The notes under the pieces were generated by a model. It saw nothing but the letters and a program-made list of their open reading frames with translations, ran no database searches and was not told the origin of the DNA. Positions 43,746 to 56,500 of a stretch of 64,000 nt of DNA are shown piece by piece; position 1 is the stretch's first letter; the number at the start of each line of letters is the position of its first letter. The stretch is from the NCBI GenBank assembly GCA_023362775.1, contig JALMGJ010000020.1:806001-870000 (forward strand), written 5' to 3'. The translations under genes and the position numbers were made by a program. The DNA is from Charina bottae (taxonomy: Eukaryota > Chordata > Lepidosauria > Squamata > Charinaidae).

Positions 43746-43966
43746 ACAATGGAAAAAAATTAATATAGCATTGGCAGATCGTTGACCTTGTGCATATATA
43801 TCCCGAAAATTCTCAGAGACTGAGAGACATTGGCACGTTTGGGAGAAGGAGGCTTTTGCTGTACGTCATGCATTGGCTACTTGGAGACATTTGTTGGAGG
43901 GGTCCCCCTATCCATTTGAAGTATGGACTGATCACAAAAATCTGGAAGCCGTGAAATCACCACGTA

Positions 43967-44413
43967 TGTATGTATGTATGTATGTATGTATGTATTTATT
44001 TATTTATCTATCAATCAATCATATGGCACATTCATATCGCGTTACAATAAAAAACATTGAGCATAATAAATATGAAATATAAAATATAGACAGGAAAATT
44101 ACAAATGTATGTCTAGGTTACAAATATAGTTTTTTGCTTCAGTTGTCACAGCCAAGAAATCAGCAAAGTCTCCATCGTAGGCTCAGTTTTGACACTCTGT
44201 CACTATATGTTGGATAGTTTGTTTTTCGGCCCCACAATCACAATTCGATGATGTTGTTTTGCCCCATTTATAAAGGGCATCTGCACATCTACCATGACCC
44301 GTGCAAATTCGGTTCAAGGTTGTCCATATCACACGGGGCTGGTCAAATCCAGGTGGGTTTTCCAAGATGCAGAGCAAGCTTCGGCATTGTGGAGGGCAGT
44401 TTCCTAGCCAATG
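43967..44413 (-). mobile_element. Non-LTR LINE inserted in gypsy RNase H
   Basis: The 24-bp TSD (43943-43966 and 44414-44437, one mismatch) is unmistakable. The minus-strand frame reads RICTGHGRCADALYKWGKTT and CDCGAEKQTIQHIVTECQN, a LINE ORF2 C-terminal finger of a family different from the neighbouring one. After an in-frame stop it continues DFADFLAVTTEAKNYICNLD. The 3' tail is (TACA)n at 43967-43995. Clade not assigned. Confidence 0.85.
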
Positions 44414-44834
44414 TGGAAGCCTTGAAATCACCACGTAAATTGAATCCAAAGCAGATACGGTGGGCTGAATTCTTCAGTCGATTCAATTTCACCCTAAAAT
44501 ATTTTCCGGGTGGAAAAATTTTCTAGCTGATGCCCTATCAAGGTTACCACAACGTGACAGCCAAAGGGAGGAAGTAATTAACACTCTAATGTCTCCCCAG
44601 CAATTGGGTCTAAACCAGGATGAATTAGAGAGAGCAGAGAATACAACAGAAATTGATCCAGACCCACAAATGGAAAAAGTGGCCGCTACCCGCAGTCAGA
44701 AACAATCGCCTATCATCCCATTAGAAACAGCACTGACAAAAGAATTGCAAGCCGAAATACAAAAGGATTCTTGGTGGCGAGCGCCTAAGCAAACCCTTCA
44801 TGCAAGTAATGGATTGTGGTGGAATGGGTAAAGA

Positions 44835-45190
44835 ATGTACAATCCAAATACTCTCAGAAAGCGCATTTTAGAAAGGTGTCACGATGAAAAAGTAGCTGGC
44901 CATTTCGGATTTGTAAAAACATTGAATTTGGTCAGAAGGCAGTTTTGGTGGCCCACGCTCAGAAAAGATGTCAAGGATTATGTAACTACCTGCCCTATTG
45001 GTGCCACTACAAAAAAACCAACTGGGAAACCAGTGGAATTGTTGCAACCAGTGGCGAACCCCTCTCAGCCCTGGAAGCAAATTGCCATGGACTTTGTAGT
45101 AGATTTGCCAGAGAGCAAGAAAAAACCAGTAATTTGGGTATTTACTGATTTGTTTTCGAAACGCTCATTTCATCCCATGCAAAGGAGTAT
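44835..45190 (+). pseudogene. Gypsy integrase fragment
   Basis: The N-terminal finger region has HDEKVAGHFG with the His pair and YVTTCPIGATTK, where the second Cys is missing. The core begins PWKQIAMDFVVDLPES with the first catalytic Asp and WVFTDLFSKR. After FSKRSF the frame jumps to unrelated residues, and the second Asp and Glu are deleted. A TAA-containing break at 44829 separates it from the RNase H linker. Confidence 0.75.
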
Positions 45191-45602
45191 GGAGGGGCTT
45201 GAACGGAGTGGGAAAGAAACGGACACTGACATCATTGGGCGCAGGGGGGCTGGCACAAGGGGGGGAAAGGCAAAATTCAATTATTGGGCAGGAAACGTCA
45301 TTCGGGTCTTTGAGAATGCTTTGATTTACATATATCCTTAATAAAGCTTATTCTGCAATTCAAAAAGAACTGCATGGAGAAGCGATTATTGAGGCATTGA
45401 AATCAGGGTCATCACACCTGGATCCTGTGAGCCCAGAATATTACATCTCTACTTTTCTTTCCACAAACAAGTATTATCAACTATCAAACATAATTTACCA
45501 TTATCAATAAACCAGCAAACATTGCAGCCAGCTAGTCCTAGGAAAAGTCCTAGTGCTCACTGAAAACATAATAAATATAGGATTGAGAGTAATTAATTGT
45601 CT

Positions 45603-45914
45603 AGGTAAAGGTTTTCCCCTGCACAGTCGTGTCCAACTCGAGGGGCTGGTGCTCATCTCCGTTTCTTAGCTGAAGAGCCAGCACTTTCCGAAGACACTTC
45701 CGTGGCCATGTAGCCAGCACGACGCGTGCGGAACGCTGTTACCATCCCACCGAAGTGGTACCTATTCATCTACTTGCATTTGCATGCTTTCGAATTGCTA
45801 GGTTGGCAAGAGCTGGGAGCTCATTCCGTCACACGGCACTCGGGTCTTGAACCACCGACCTTCTGATCGACAAGCCTGGCGTCTTAACCACTGAGCCATC
45901 GCGACCCTCATAAA
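45603..45914 (-). mobile_element. Sauria SINE, older copy
   Basis: The minus-strand head ggtcgcgatggctcagtggt is followed by a B box with ggttcaagacccgagt, more diverged than the other copies, and the tail CTTTACCTAG. A short TSD taattgtct is at 45594-45602 and 45915-45923. Confidence 0.8.
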
Positions 45915-46136
45915 TAATTGTCTCCCTGCTATTATTTTTGTACTAAATTTGAAGATATTAGCATTTTCCTGCACGTTGAATCGGCTGTTTTGAACTTACA
46001 GTTTTCTGCTTCTACTTTCCCTGGGGAACTGTCTGCATAACTCACTTTCGCTTGTGTAAACACATTCTGGAATTCTTTCATATCTTGGACTTTCACTGGT
46101 TAAGCTCCTAGGGGGTGCCATAATCTACTGCGTGAG

Positions 46137-47180
46137 ACATGGAGGATTTTAAACAGACTTTCTCTGACTTCCACCGAGATTTTAAACAGATTATTTCTGA
46201 TTCCTACCAAATTTTTATGCAAGGCATTCAGGACATTGTGGAAATATGAGGTCTAAAATGTGGTTGGGGATGTCGTGGATGAAACTGAGGAATTTAACAG
46301 TGACAGAAATGTATCTTCTAAGAGTAAGATCCAGACTTCTGTTGAAATGCTGGTTGAAGATCAGATAGTTGAGTTGGAGAAATTAAAGGGAGAGATCAAG
46401 TTGCAAGCCATAAGTGAAATGGAACGCCATGGAAAAGAAGGGGTTATTGTGTATGGGAGGTCTCCTGAAGAGAAGTTGGAGTTTTTGAGGGGGCCAGTTC
46501 GGCTGTTCGATTTTTTAAAGAAAAAAGCTTAGTGTGCATTGTGGGGATATGTAAATGTTCTGGCTTATTTTGAAGTGGGATAAGGGTTTAAGAATATTTA
46601 TCTGGATTGCTTTTAGGGTTTGGCTGATTTCATTTATTTTTAACGATTTGGATTAAGATTATTAAGGTATAATAAAAATAATAATAAATGTATGGTTTTG
46701 GGTTTAATATGATTAAGATTATTAAAATTGTTGTATTATCAAGTACAATGGCAGACAATTTATATGTTTTTTTAGTTTGATCTTTATTACAGTAGACAGG
46801 AATATATAGAATAGTAGTAGGAAGGAAATAATTAAATAAATGTCATCTTTGGGGGGGAAGTTGATTAGGAGGTTTATCTATATATTTTCTTTTAATATAA
46901 GGGGAGGGAACAACTGTATTTAGTGATTTTTATAATGTGCCAATGGAATGATTTATAGAAATAATGTGATTTTGGTTTAATATAGAGTAAGGGATTGATT
47001 ATGGAAAATTGTTGTATATCCTTGCTGTTAAAAGTCAGAAGCCACCTCTTTTTGTAATTTTGAAAAAAAAAATCTCTTGTGTTTCTACACTTTTAGTTTT
47101 TTCTTTTTTTCTTTGTACTTTTTGTTTTTCTGTAGCTTTTATCTTTGCTTGAAACTTAGTAAAATTCTTATAAAAACAAA
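46137..47180 (+). mobile_element. L1-like remnant (ORF1 start and 3' end)
   Basis: The frame from 46137 (MEDFKQTFSDFHRDFKQI...) breaks at a stop near 46248. 46260-46532 is a 90-codon frame rich in Glu and Lys ending KKKA. Both resemble L1 ORF1 coiled-coil and linker regions. Near 47020-47100 ttaaaagtcagaagccacct and a pyrimidine run match the L1 3' UTR at 31836-32234. Most of the element is deleted. Family assignment is tentative. Confidence 0.5.
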
Positions 47181-50100
47181 ACAAAATTTACCAGCACAAG
47201 CAACATGCCTATTAGATGTTTTTGATACACAGTAGATGCCATTAGATGCACAACTCATTCACATTCATTTAAAGGCCTAAGACAGGAAGGAATCTGGTAT
47301 GTCCTAATGCAAGTGCTACCTTGCAATAAGGGGTGGCATCGAGATCAGAGAAACATGGAAGTAATGTTTGATTTATACTGGGCCTGAGTGGAAAGGTTAA
47401 ACTTGTGGATTTCACATTGTTTCGGGTCAGCACCTGCTGACAGGGGACATGGCCTACGTCTCATGGTCGCAACAGAGGGTCGGATGGCCCTTGTGGCAAA
47501 CAAACAGAAAGCGATGCAGAAGCTTAGACAGACCTTTCCCCCTTGCCATGCAAATTCAAATGACATCCCCAACAGTTCAAACATCTGCAAAGCTTTCTCA
47601 TAATAGGAACCCCCTGGAAGCCAGTTAATGGTAAAATTTCAGAAAATGCTACACCCTCTTCTGGTTTATAAGTGTCCCTTAGGCTCTTTGTTTTTCCTTT
47701 TTGTACCACTCCCACCAAAGCTCCTTCGTGGCAGAAATATTCTTTATTTCCTGACAACTGGAAGTAATTAGTGACTTCAGAGCGGAGGATATGAAAAGCC
47801 AGATGTTCTTGCCCTGCTTAGAAAAGCCAAGAAAATGTGCAGGTGCCCGGTTGTATCTGCAGTCACCCAGGGGTCCAGAGGGACCCAGGTTCGCTGAAGA
47901 GGAGATACACACACACACTTATCAGGAAGACAAACTATTCAGTTTGGACCTGTTCCATCTAGCAAGTGGTCTTGCACACCTGGAATGCAAAAATGCAAAT
48001 GTCCCTGAGGAGATGAATTAGTTGCAAAATAAAACCAAGACATTAATTTAAATAAAACCAAGACATTAATTTAAAGATGCTAATTGGCAGCTGGCAGTCA
48101 AATGTGGCTCAAGACAAGTTTAATTGAAATATGTTATACATTTTTGCCCACAGTTTTATTCATCCACAAAATAAACAATTCTTATGGCTCACACTCCAAC
48201 CCATAAGTAAAGCAATCTGTGAGAATACTGCAGATAATAACCTGCTATGTCAAAAGAGCCGAATTGGTTTAATTGGATGCATCTACAGCAAGGCAGAACT
48301 ATTCAAAAGGGCACCAAGAAAGGCAACTTTTATCTCACACATTCTTGTGTGTAGGTTTTGTGTGTGTGTTGTTGTTTTTTTTGGTCACTGTTTGATACAT
48401 TGATTTCAGGTAACATGGGAAAACTTTTAAGAGTGGTATTTTTCTCTTGCACTCTGAAATTTTCCCCGTGGTGCTTCCAGCTGTACGCCAAGCCTTGTTC
48501 TAAGGAACTGACTTCACTGAGCCCAAATGCGCGTCTTGGGTCTTTGTCACTGGCCCTAGATCGTTGTGGTGCTCCTAGGGCCTTCCATGGCCATCAAGCC
48601 AATGGGTGCTAGCCAGCTGAGAAGCCTCCAGTGGGCTATTCGTTATGACTGTGCAGCGCTTTCCACCACCTCCAAATGTGCTTCGAAGCACCTGGAAGCA
48701 TGAATCTAGCCCGTAAACTCACCCACCATGCCCTTTCCTAGGATCGTGCAGCAGTTGTAGAGGGCGGTCATGTGATCCCAGGAAAAGGGTTTAAAGTTTA
48801 AACTTTAAGGTGTTGGACACAAATACTAGAGTTGCTCTCCCACGTGCACCAAAGCACCTTTGAAGACCAAATCTGAAATATTGCACAGCCATACTATTCA
48901 TGATCAGCAGCCCCTTTTCCTGTGAATACTTTTTATGGAACGATTCCTGTATTTTGTGTACTTCCCTTTCAGGATGTCTGGGAATCCCCTCCAAAATTCC
49001 ATGTGAAGTGTTTGAATAAGAAAAGGCCAAGACAAATGAGACTGAACTGCAGCCATATCTCGGGATTTTTTTTTCCTCTTTCCCAGACTGCAGATTATTT
49101 TCTTCCCTTTTCCAGACAAGAAAGGGAGTGATTAAAGCAGTGACTAACTTTCTGAAAGATCCTGTGACATTTTGGATGAATTCAGGCCCTCTCAAATTTC
49201 ACTTTGCCACAAAGCCATTTTCTGACCAAGCCTGAAGCAAAGTCACAATCTACATCGCTGTGTCTTTCCTCACAGTGCAGACTATTCTTGCTATAGCTGA
49301 CTGAGTTTCTGCTAGATTCCAGCAATCATAAAAATAAAATGAATAGGCAAAAGTTTATGAAGAAATATAAAAATGTGAACTCTATGTTTTAATGTGTAAA
49401 AGATAGAGTTCTCCTTTAAATGGTTAAGTCAGCTTTAAAAATCTTAACAGTATTGATTTTAGTGCAAACAAATCTTCCCTTTGTTGTGGTCTTTCTTGTC
49501 TCATATCTGTGAACAAAACAAAAAAGGAAAAAAATCATGAAAAGGTGTGAATTATAGAAGATAACCTTTCAATTATATAGCCCAATCTCATACAAATATG
49601 AAAATACCTATCTATGACCATGAAGGCTGGACTGGAGGTAGCTTGGCATGTAATATATCTTCACCACAAGGAAAACGCACATCCTTTATTGCTTTTAGAA
49701 AAATTATAAATTACAAAGAGGGAGAAGTGGGAGCGCTGAAGACCCCCCTTTCCCAGTGCCTGCCACACAGCTGTGAGCCTTTCGGATGTCCACAAAACTG
49801 GCCACGGAGCCTCAGAGGGAAGGCCGAGGGACCCATTTTCTGACCTCCAAGAAGGAAACCAAAATCTTTTCTATGGCTCCTGAAACATGGCCTTAGGGGC
49901 CATGGGATTATACTATAAAATACTGAGGACTGTGCTATGATTGTACTATTAGTTGAACCTGGTTCCCATTGAAGTCAGAAAGATTTCGGTCAATAAGAAT
50001 AATGTGTTCAACTAAGCTAGGAACAAAACCTGAAGATTTATTTTCATATACAGTAGCTCTAAACTGACTCTTTAGAGCTAACAGAACAGAGAACATATGC

Positions 50101-50657
50101 AGAGGCAACTGCTGAATCCTCCTATTTATTTCAGGTTTACGATTTCCATTTTTCTACCAAAATTACTAAGTGCATTGTTCCTACTGCTACTGCAGCTACG
50201 TAATGGTGCAAAGTATGCACAGAATTCTTTTCTTTATTGATACATCGGGCATTCCTTTTTTTATGTCACTGCCTATTGCAAACATCAACTGCTAAAAGAC
50301 TCATTATATTCAATTGCTCTTCATTCACAAAACAAGAGTTAGCAAAAGTTTCACATATTGTGCACAGATTAGCTTCAGACTGTGCATCATAAATCATCCC
50401 TGTATTTGTTTGTTCTAATAACATCTGCAGCCATTGGATTGTACCCAAAGTCTTAAATCAGATTTGAATGAGAATAAAAAACCTAGTTTTTGCGCCATTT
50501 TAGTATGTGGGGCCAACTCTGCTAGTGTCAAACAAAGAACTCAGAGAGAACTTGCTGAGAAAAAAGCAATTAAATAACTATTTTAAATTCACCAAGAACC
50601 GATGTGTTTATTTGATCTAACATATCTGCATTCCCCCATCCCCAAATGCAGGTGACC
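47181..50657. other. No gene; one short tandem duplication
   Basis: About 3.5 kb with no recognised transposon or exon. At 48027-48076 a 25-bp unit, aaataaaaccaagacattaa plus ttta, is present twice in tandem. Open frames up to 134 codons (48791-49195, minus) lack domains and any coding context. Confidence 0.5.
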
Positions 50658-50665
50658 CTATACAA

Positions 50666-50955
50666 CAGAGCTTTCCAAACTGTGTGTCGGGACATGTTAG
50701 TGTGTCGGCTGCAGTGTCTCGGTGTGTCGTGGCTGCTGCTGCCTCCGAGCCCTGCCAGGATTCCACGCAGGTCCTAGTGCCTGCCTTGTGCCCTGCTGCC
50801 TCCAAACCTGCTGTGATTCTGCGCAGGTCCTAATGCTTGCCTTGTGCTCTGGTGTAAGAGTGTGTTGCGAAATGATGCCCTGCTGTAAGAGTGTGTCACG
50901 AAATGATGCATGCCTAAAAAGTGTGTCACCAACATGAAAAGTTTGGAAAGCTCTG
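50666..50955. mobile_element. hAT MITE, CAGAGCTTTCC family, copy E
   Basis: The 290-bp element runs from CAGAGCTTTCCAAACT to AGTTTGGAAAGCTCTG with a perfect 8-bp TSD ctatacaa at 50658-50665 and 50956-50963. The interior is nearly the same as copy A (10365-10613) but has an extra copy of a gtaagagtgtgt..cgaaatgatgc unit near the right end. Confidence 0.92.
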
Positions 50956-50963
50956 CTATACAA

Positions 50964-52245
50964 CATGGATAATATTTATTAGTTATTCTGGTTGAAGCCT
51001 GTTTCCATCTCCATTCTACTGAATCATGCTCAAGTCCTTAGGACCTCTTCCCCACATGACTCAGCAGAGGGCCAGCTATTTCTACAGCCTTGGAAGAAGG
51101 CTGGAGCTGCCCCTGCCCGGACTGTTAATTATTTTTATGTAATAGGTTGCCCCATTCAGATCCTCCCTGGAACTGATCTAGAACTGATTTCCAATTCTCT
51201 GGACATCTAGAAAATTGATGCTAACTCCCCTAGACTGCTGTATAATAGTTAGAAAAACGATACCTGGTTTTCTATCATTCCCAGCATTTCTGAATGAAGG
51301 TATTCTGCAGGTAGGCAATATTTGATATGCTAAGCTCTATTCAGGCACCCAAGATGCAGAGGTCCCAGGTATGTGAAAGGTTGATGGAGGACATGCTGGT
51401 GAGAAATCTGTAGGCAGACAGCACTTTTCAGATCTACACGAAACACAGCTTAGTTTGGGGTGGAAGCTAGACTAGCATATGCCCTGTGGTCAGGCTAGAG
51501 ATGCTTCTCGCTCTCCCTTCACCTGTTTGCTTTCTGTGGGTACAGACCATATAAGTAAGGCTCTTGACTGACTCTAATTGTTTTTAAATAAAATACTTTA
51601 AATGCTTTTGTTATACACACACGACACATAAACTATAATCCATGCTAGTCTTCTCTTAACTCAGCAGTTGAGTGCAGTCCAGCACTGCAATGCAAGCTGG
51701 CTTTGAAAGGAGAGCTTGCTTTATCAGACATACTGTATATCAGCCTTACCACCCATAGGCAGTATTTCAACCTATTCTCCTCCAATTCGGATAGCACTGT
51801 TTGCGCTCCATAGGTGCTCACCTAATTATAATAACCTCTGTCTCCGACATACCTGTGTTTAATATTTTCTTCTCTGTTCTCAGAAGATTTAACCTTTAAA
51901 GCCTACTCTGCTTCAAGTTATTTCCCTTTCTCATTGCTTGCATCTCCTCAGCTAAAAGTTAGTTTTGTTTTTTTCAGTTATGTATCACTTATCACTTTAT
52001 TTAATGGGGTCAGACATATTTCTCACTCCTCACTCCCATAATGAATCCGCAGCTTTCCCTATCACAGTGGATAGCCAGCATGGTCAGAACTCTTCTTAAA
52101 CCTATCTCTGCAAAAGACAAAAGAGCCATCTTATAGCATTATTCAAGATCAGAATGTTATGACTATTAAAGGAGAGAGGAAAAAAATGTGTGACCTTATC
52201 ATTGATACTAATATTAAACAGCTAGGTTTAATATTAAGGCTAGAT
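50964..52245. other. No gene or repeat recognised
   Basis: About 1.3 kb of ordinary-looking non-coding sequence; no frame above 72 codons. Confidence 0.55.
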
Positions 52246-52253
52246 TAAGGACC

Positions 52254-52587
52254 ACAGGGGCACGGTGGCTCAGCGGGTAAGACACCAGGCTTGTTGATCG
52301 GAAGATCACAAATTCGGAGGTTTGAATCCCTAGCCCCGCGTGACGGAGTGAGCTCCCGCACTCGCCCCAGTTCTTGCCAACCTAGCAATTTGAAAGCATG
52401 CAAATGCAAGTAGATGAATAGGTACCACTTTGGTGGGAAGGTAACAGTGTTCCATGCGCGTCATGCAGCCACATGACCATGGAAGCGTCTTCAGACAACG
52501 CTGGCTGTTCGGCTAACAAATGGAGATGAGCACCGGCCCCTAGAGTCGGACACAACTGCACAACTGTGCGGGGGGAACCTTTACCTT
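52254..52587 (+). mobile_element. Sauria SINE, full length
   Basis: The plus-strand head ggggcacggtggctcagcgg is followed by a B box ggtttgaatccctagcc and the tail gaacctttacctt. A short TSD taaggacc is at 52246-52253 and 52588-52595. The B-box C to T change (gtttgaatcc) would weaken RNA polymerase III binding. Confidence 0.88.
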
Positions 52588-52595
52588 TAAGGACC

Positions 52596-55217
52596 CTTAT
52601 GCCCCACTGTCCTGGACTGGTGTTTAATCAGTGCCTTGATAGGTGGCCATCAGTATCCATTTTCCCACAGTCATGATCTATTGATCCAGTCAAAAACTAA
52701 TATAAGATAAATACATGCACATGAAGGTGGCTTTTGGTGCCAATAGAGTATTTCTGAATCAATGCCACCAACATGAAGTCATGGCCAGTTTTTCTGAGAT
52801 AATTGGGGAAACCCATCTGCTCTGGACTAAAGAGCTTGGAGGACTCTGACCAGCTTGCTCAAAAGATGATGAGCCTAAACTTTGGGGAACAGTATCCAAA
52901 ATGTAGAGCAATATTCCACCATATAGCAAGAAAACATTTGGTTGAAATCAACTTTGGTAAGAAATAATTATTTTATTATCCTTAAAGAATAAAATCTGGG
53001 GACCTGGGGATCACAGTTCTGAGGTCTCTGGGCCACCTTTCTGATAAAAGCTCACCATCAAATCACATAGAGTATGTGGCAATTCCTTCATCCACTGTAA
53101 AGAAGCTATTTAACAGTTTGTGTGTACAACAACTTCAAAATTCTGTAGGTATGTAGAGTCCCAACACCTCCATATTAACACACCAACTTCATACTTGTTT
53201 TCAAACCATTTTACATAGAGTTTCTGCTAATAGGACAGTGCCTTGGCTCAGGAAATACTTGTAAAGCTCCCCATATATTTGATACTTTTAACCCCTTGAA
53301 TACACATTTCCAAACTCTGGTTGAAGTACCATAGATTCACTGTTTCCAAATCCTGACTGCAAGTGGAAACACTGACACACACACAAAAATGGCACAGTGA
53401 TAGGATATGCATCATGCATCAGTTGGTTTGACAAACAGGAATTTTTGCTTTTTGCCATTATAATATCTTCCTTCCCCAAATGAATAGACTTAGAAAATGG
53501 CATACACATCTGTCACACTGCAAATAAATCATTTACATGTTACTTTGGCCTTTGGAAGCTGGGTCAAAAACCAGTAAAAATTCTCGTGATTAAAAATCCC
53601 AGAGTGCATGATGCAGTTAGAACCCTTTTGATGTCATTTACTCTATTATCTGATCCATCTTTTCTACCTTGTCGTAATTAGGTGGAGTCACTCGACATGA
53701 GACATCATGCATATACCGTATAAGGCACCTTTAATTACTCCTCTCCTTTTTTACTGCAATTTCTTTACACTGATAAGTATAACATAGAAAATGTTGTTGT
53801 TTTCCTCCAATTCTGCTGGCGCATTTTGTTTCTTACACTATTTTTCAGTTTGTTCATTTGGGGCCAGAGTCAGTGGGAACTAACTTATCCAAGTAAGTTG
53901 TAGGAGAGCTGTACCCTTTATTTCTCTTGGCAAATATGGAATGTTCTTCAAATTCCTGTGTCTTCACCAACAACCCTCGTCTGTCATGTTTGCTTTTGTT
54001 AATAGATCCCATAATAACAGGTTAGTAGTTGAGGCTTACAAATATTCCCTTCCAGTGAGTCATTTGATGGTATAGTTGGCAAGAGATTATAGATTTCTCC
54101 AGTGTGCTGCTGTTTCTAATAAATATAATTTAAGCAATCCTTCTTAAACAGTACAAGGTGCAAGATGGTCTGTCTTCTATATCTCCCACCCCTGCACCTT
54201 ATACAGACAAGAATATGGAAAATCTCTGCCTGATGTTTCTTGACGTACTTGAACTGTTTCCATTAATGGCATTCTGAAATTTTACTTGCAATCAAATCAA
54301 CAGGCCAATCAACTTTTCAGCTTTTGGTATTTGTTCTTAGACAGCTTTATTATAACGGTGGAGCCAGGAATCAGTGAATACGAAGAAAGTATCCTTCTTA
54401 GGCACAATTCTATTAAAATGCTCAAATTAAGCAGATTAAACAAGAATTTAACACTAAGGAAAAATTAAGCAAAGGCTTCAGAACTGCTACGGCTGCTTTG
54501 GCTGCTGGAGAGTAGCAAAGCAGAGAACAACAGTGACATCTACCGAGCATCAGGGGATTTGGGGATTTCTCCACAAAGATCTGGTATGGGCAATATGTCA
54601 GTTCCTACTTTCTTTAAAGGAACCTTCATTTAAAACTTTAAAAAAAAAACACAAGAACTTAAAAATTGCTGTGCTGGATCCAGCCAGGGGCCATTTTCAC
54701 CTAAAACGTTCTTTCTCACAGTGGCCAACCAGATAAGATATATTCCTCTCCCACCATCATTCCCCTGAAACTGGTATTTGGAGGCATGTTGTCCCCAAGC
54801 TGGAGGCAACACAGAGTCTTCAAGACTCTTGATAGATCAACCCTCTATGAATATATCCATCTCATTTTAAAGTCATCCATTGGTTAGTTATGTGTTTGTG
54901 AAAAAGTGCCTCCCATTGCTCTAAAGGTCCGTCTGAGCATTTTGAGAGGAGAAAAGCTCTCAAGGGATCATTTGGGTTGTTCTCTTCTGCATTTTTTCCA
55001 GCTCAAGCAACTACCCAAAATGTGGATATACCATAGATGGATAAATGTTGGTAGTTGTATTTTCAATCACTTTCCTAATTATCTCTAGCACAGAATTTAG
55101 CTTTTCTGAGCCAGCAGAACTAGGAACACCTTCACCTAAAATCTTGATCAGGGGTGCCATCACAAAGCATTGTGCTAGGTGGTTCAAAATTATCCTTTAT
55201 TTGTTCACAGCAAGTAT
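52596..55217. other. No gene recognised
   Basis: About 2.6 kb of AT-rich sequence with no nameable repeat. An A9 run at 54640 and open frames under 75 codons only. Confidence 0.55.
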
Positions 55218-55226
55218 AAACAGGGA

Positions 55227-55525
55227 ACGACGGTGGCTCAGTGGTTAAGACGCTGAGTCAGAGGCCATTAAGGCTGAAAGCTCGGCAGTTCGAATCCCAA
55301 GCGTGAGCCGTGTGCAGGAGTGAGCTCCTGGCAATTTGTCCCAGCTCCTGCCAACCTAGCAGTTCAAAAGCATGCAAATGCAAGTAGATAAATAGGTACC
55401 ACTTCGGTGGGAAAAATCACAGGGACATGAAAGGAGCCTCTTCGGGAGTCCCCCAGGGCAACAGTGATGTCACCGGCAAATCCTTTCACTACAAAAGTGC
55501 CTTGGTGCTTCTGACATGAAAAAAA
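55227..55525 (+). mobile_element. tRNA-SINE with Sauria-like head and unrelated tail
   Basis: The head acgacggtggctcagtggtt, B box cagttcgaatccca and body to aggtaccacttcggtggga follow Sauria SINEs. From about 55410 the sequence departs: no BovB-type tail, but aatcacagggacatgaaagg...gtgcttctgacatg and poly(A). The 9-bp TSD aaacaggga is at 55218-55226 and 55526-55534. The TSD around the whole unit shows the two parts moved together, so this is a distinct SINE and not two insertions. Confidence 0.75.
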
Positions 55526-55560
55526 AAACAGGGAAAATATCAATGCATGTGCATAGTTAT

Positions 55561-55787
55561 GTGCATAATGAGAAGACAGGATACCCTGGAGAAGAAGCTG
55601 ATGCTAGGGAAAGTGGAAGGCAAAAGGAAGAGGGGCCGACCAAGGGCAAGATGGATGGATGGTATTCTGGAGGGGACGGACTCAACCATTGGGGAGCTGG
55701 GGATGGTGACGGCCGACAGAGGGCTCTGGCGTGGACTGGTCCATGAAGTCACGAAGAGTCGGAAACGACTGAACGAATAAACAACAA
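55561..55787 (+). mobile_element. RTE-BovB LINE, 227-bp 3' end
   Basis: The plus-strand frame reads IMRRQDTLEKKLMLGKVEGK then RKRGRPRARWMDGILEGTDS and ends KRLNE followed by a stop, almost identical to the C-terminus of the copy at 2939-5509. The perfect 14-bp TSD atgtgcatagttat is at 55547-55560 and 55788-55801. The 3' end is GAATAAACAACAA. Confidence 0.92.
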
Positions 55788-55801
55788 ATGTGCATAGTTA
55801 T

Positions 55802-56500
55802 ATGGCCTGATTCACACATGCATATTCAACTCCTTTTTTGTTTTGTTTTTGCTATTCCATTATTTTAATTGGAAGGTGAACCTTCCTTCTAGCAGGATGA
55901 ACTTTTTAGCTCATCATATCCTCCTGACATAGCTCGACATAATCCACTTTGGCTTGGGGATTGCTGAAGACATTGGTTTGCAGGTTTGTGAGTGAACTAT
56001 TCACCCTTTCCTTCCCCTTTTTATTATGCTTATTTTCAACAAACTATTGTTTCTCAGGAGGGGCTAAGGACAGCTGCTTAGCCTTACCCCCTGCCTCCCA
56101 AAGACTTAAAAGGAAACACATCTTTAAGGAGCAGCGAGAACTGGATAAACTGGGTTAACGTAGGTGAAGATGTGGTCTTTTTACTTATATGTGGCCCTTG
56201 AGCTACCAAGCTGGCATTGATAGAGAGGTTGTACCTGTGTTGTACTAGTGTGAGATATGGAATACTGAGGCCAAAACAGACCAGGATCTCACAGATGCCA
56301 CAAGAATGATGGAGTTGTCCCAACATATCATTGGCTAAACACCCAGCAGGATGCTCTCTGGATAGAGCTTTCTCAGTCAAGCCAAAAGTGATCTGAAATT
56401 GTGGGAAGGGGGTAAGATCTGCTCTCTTGTCATGGCCAGGTAAAGGTCGATGTTTGCAACAGCTTTTCTCATTGGAAGTAACAATTACCTGATCTTAGAA
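55802..56500. other. No gene recognised
   Basis: Short frames only; sequence just before an L2 remnant. Nothing else seen. Confidence 0.5.

Larger units (their letters stand above)
43750..45415 (+). mobile_element. Ty3/gypsy remnant with inserted LINE
   Basis: RNase H sequence starts near 43800 (FSETERHWHVWEKEAFAVRH), continues LATWRHLLEGSPYPFEVWTD and HKNLEAVKSPR to 43964, is interrupted by a LINE, and resumes at 44416 with VEALKSPRKLNPKQIRWAEF. A frameshift near 44520 precedes LADALSRLPQ. The integrase follows to about 45180. There is no reverse transcriptase or gag. A possible 3' LTR piece with AATAAA near 45341 and an end at gggtcatcaca (about 45415) is uncertain. Confidence 0.8.

Noticed and set aside
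48791..49195. 134-codon minus-strand frame
   Set aside because: No conserved motif, no start context and a competing frame on the other strand; considered chance.
18849..52587. Genuine tRNA genes at the SINE heads
   Set aside because: The A- and B-box segments sit in SINEs with long tails and TSDs, and they do not fold into a full cloverleaf.
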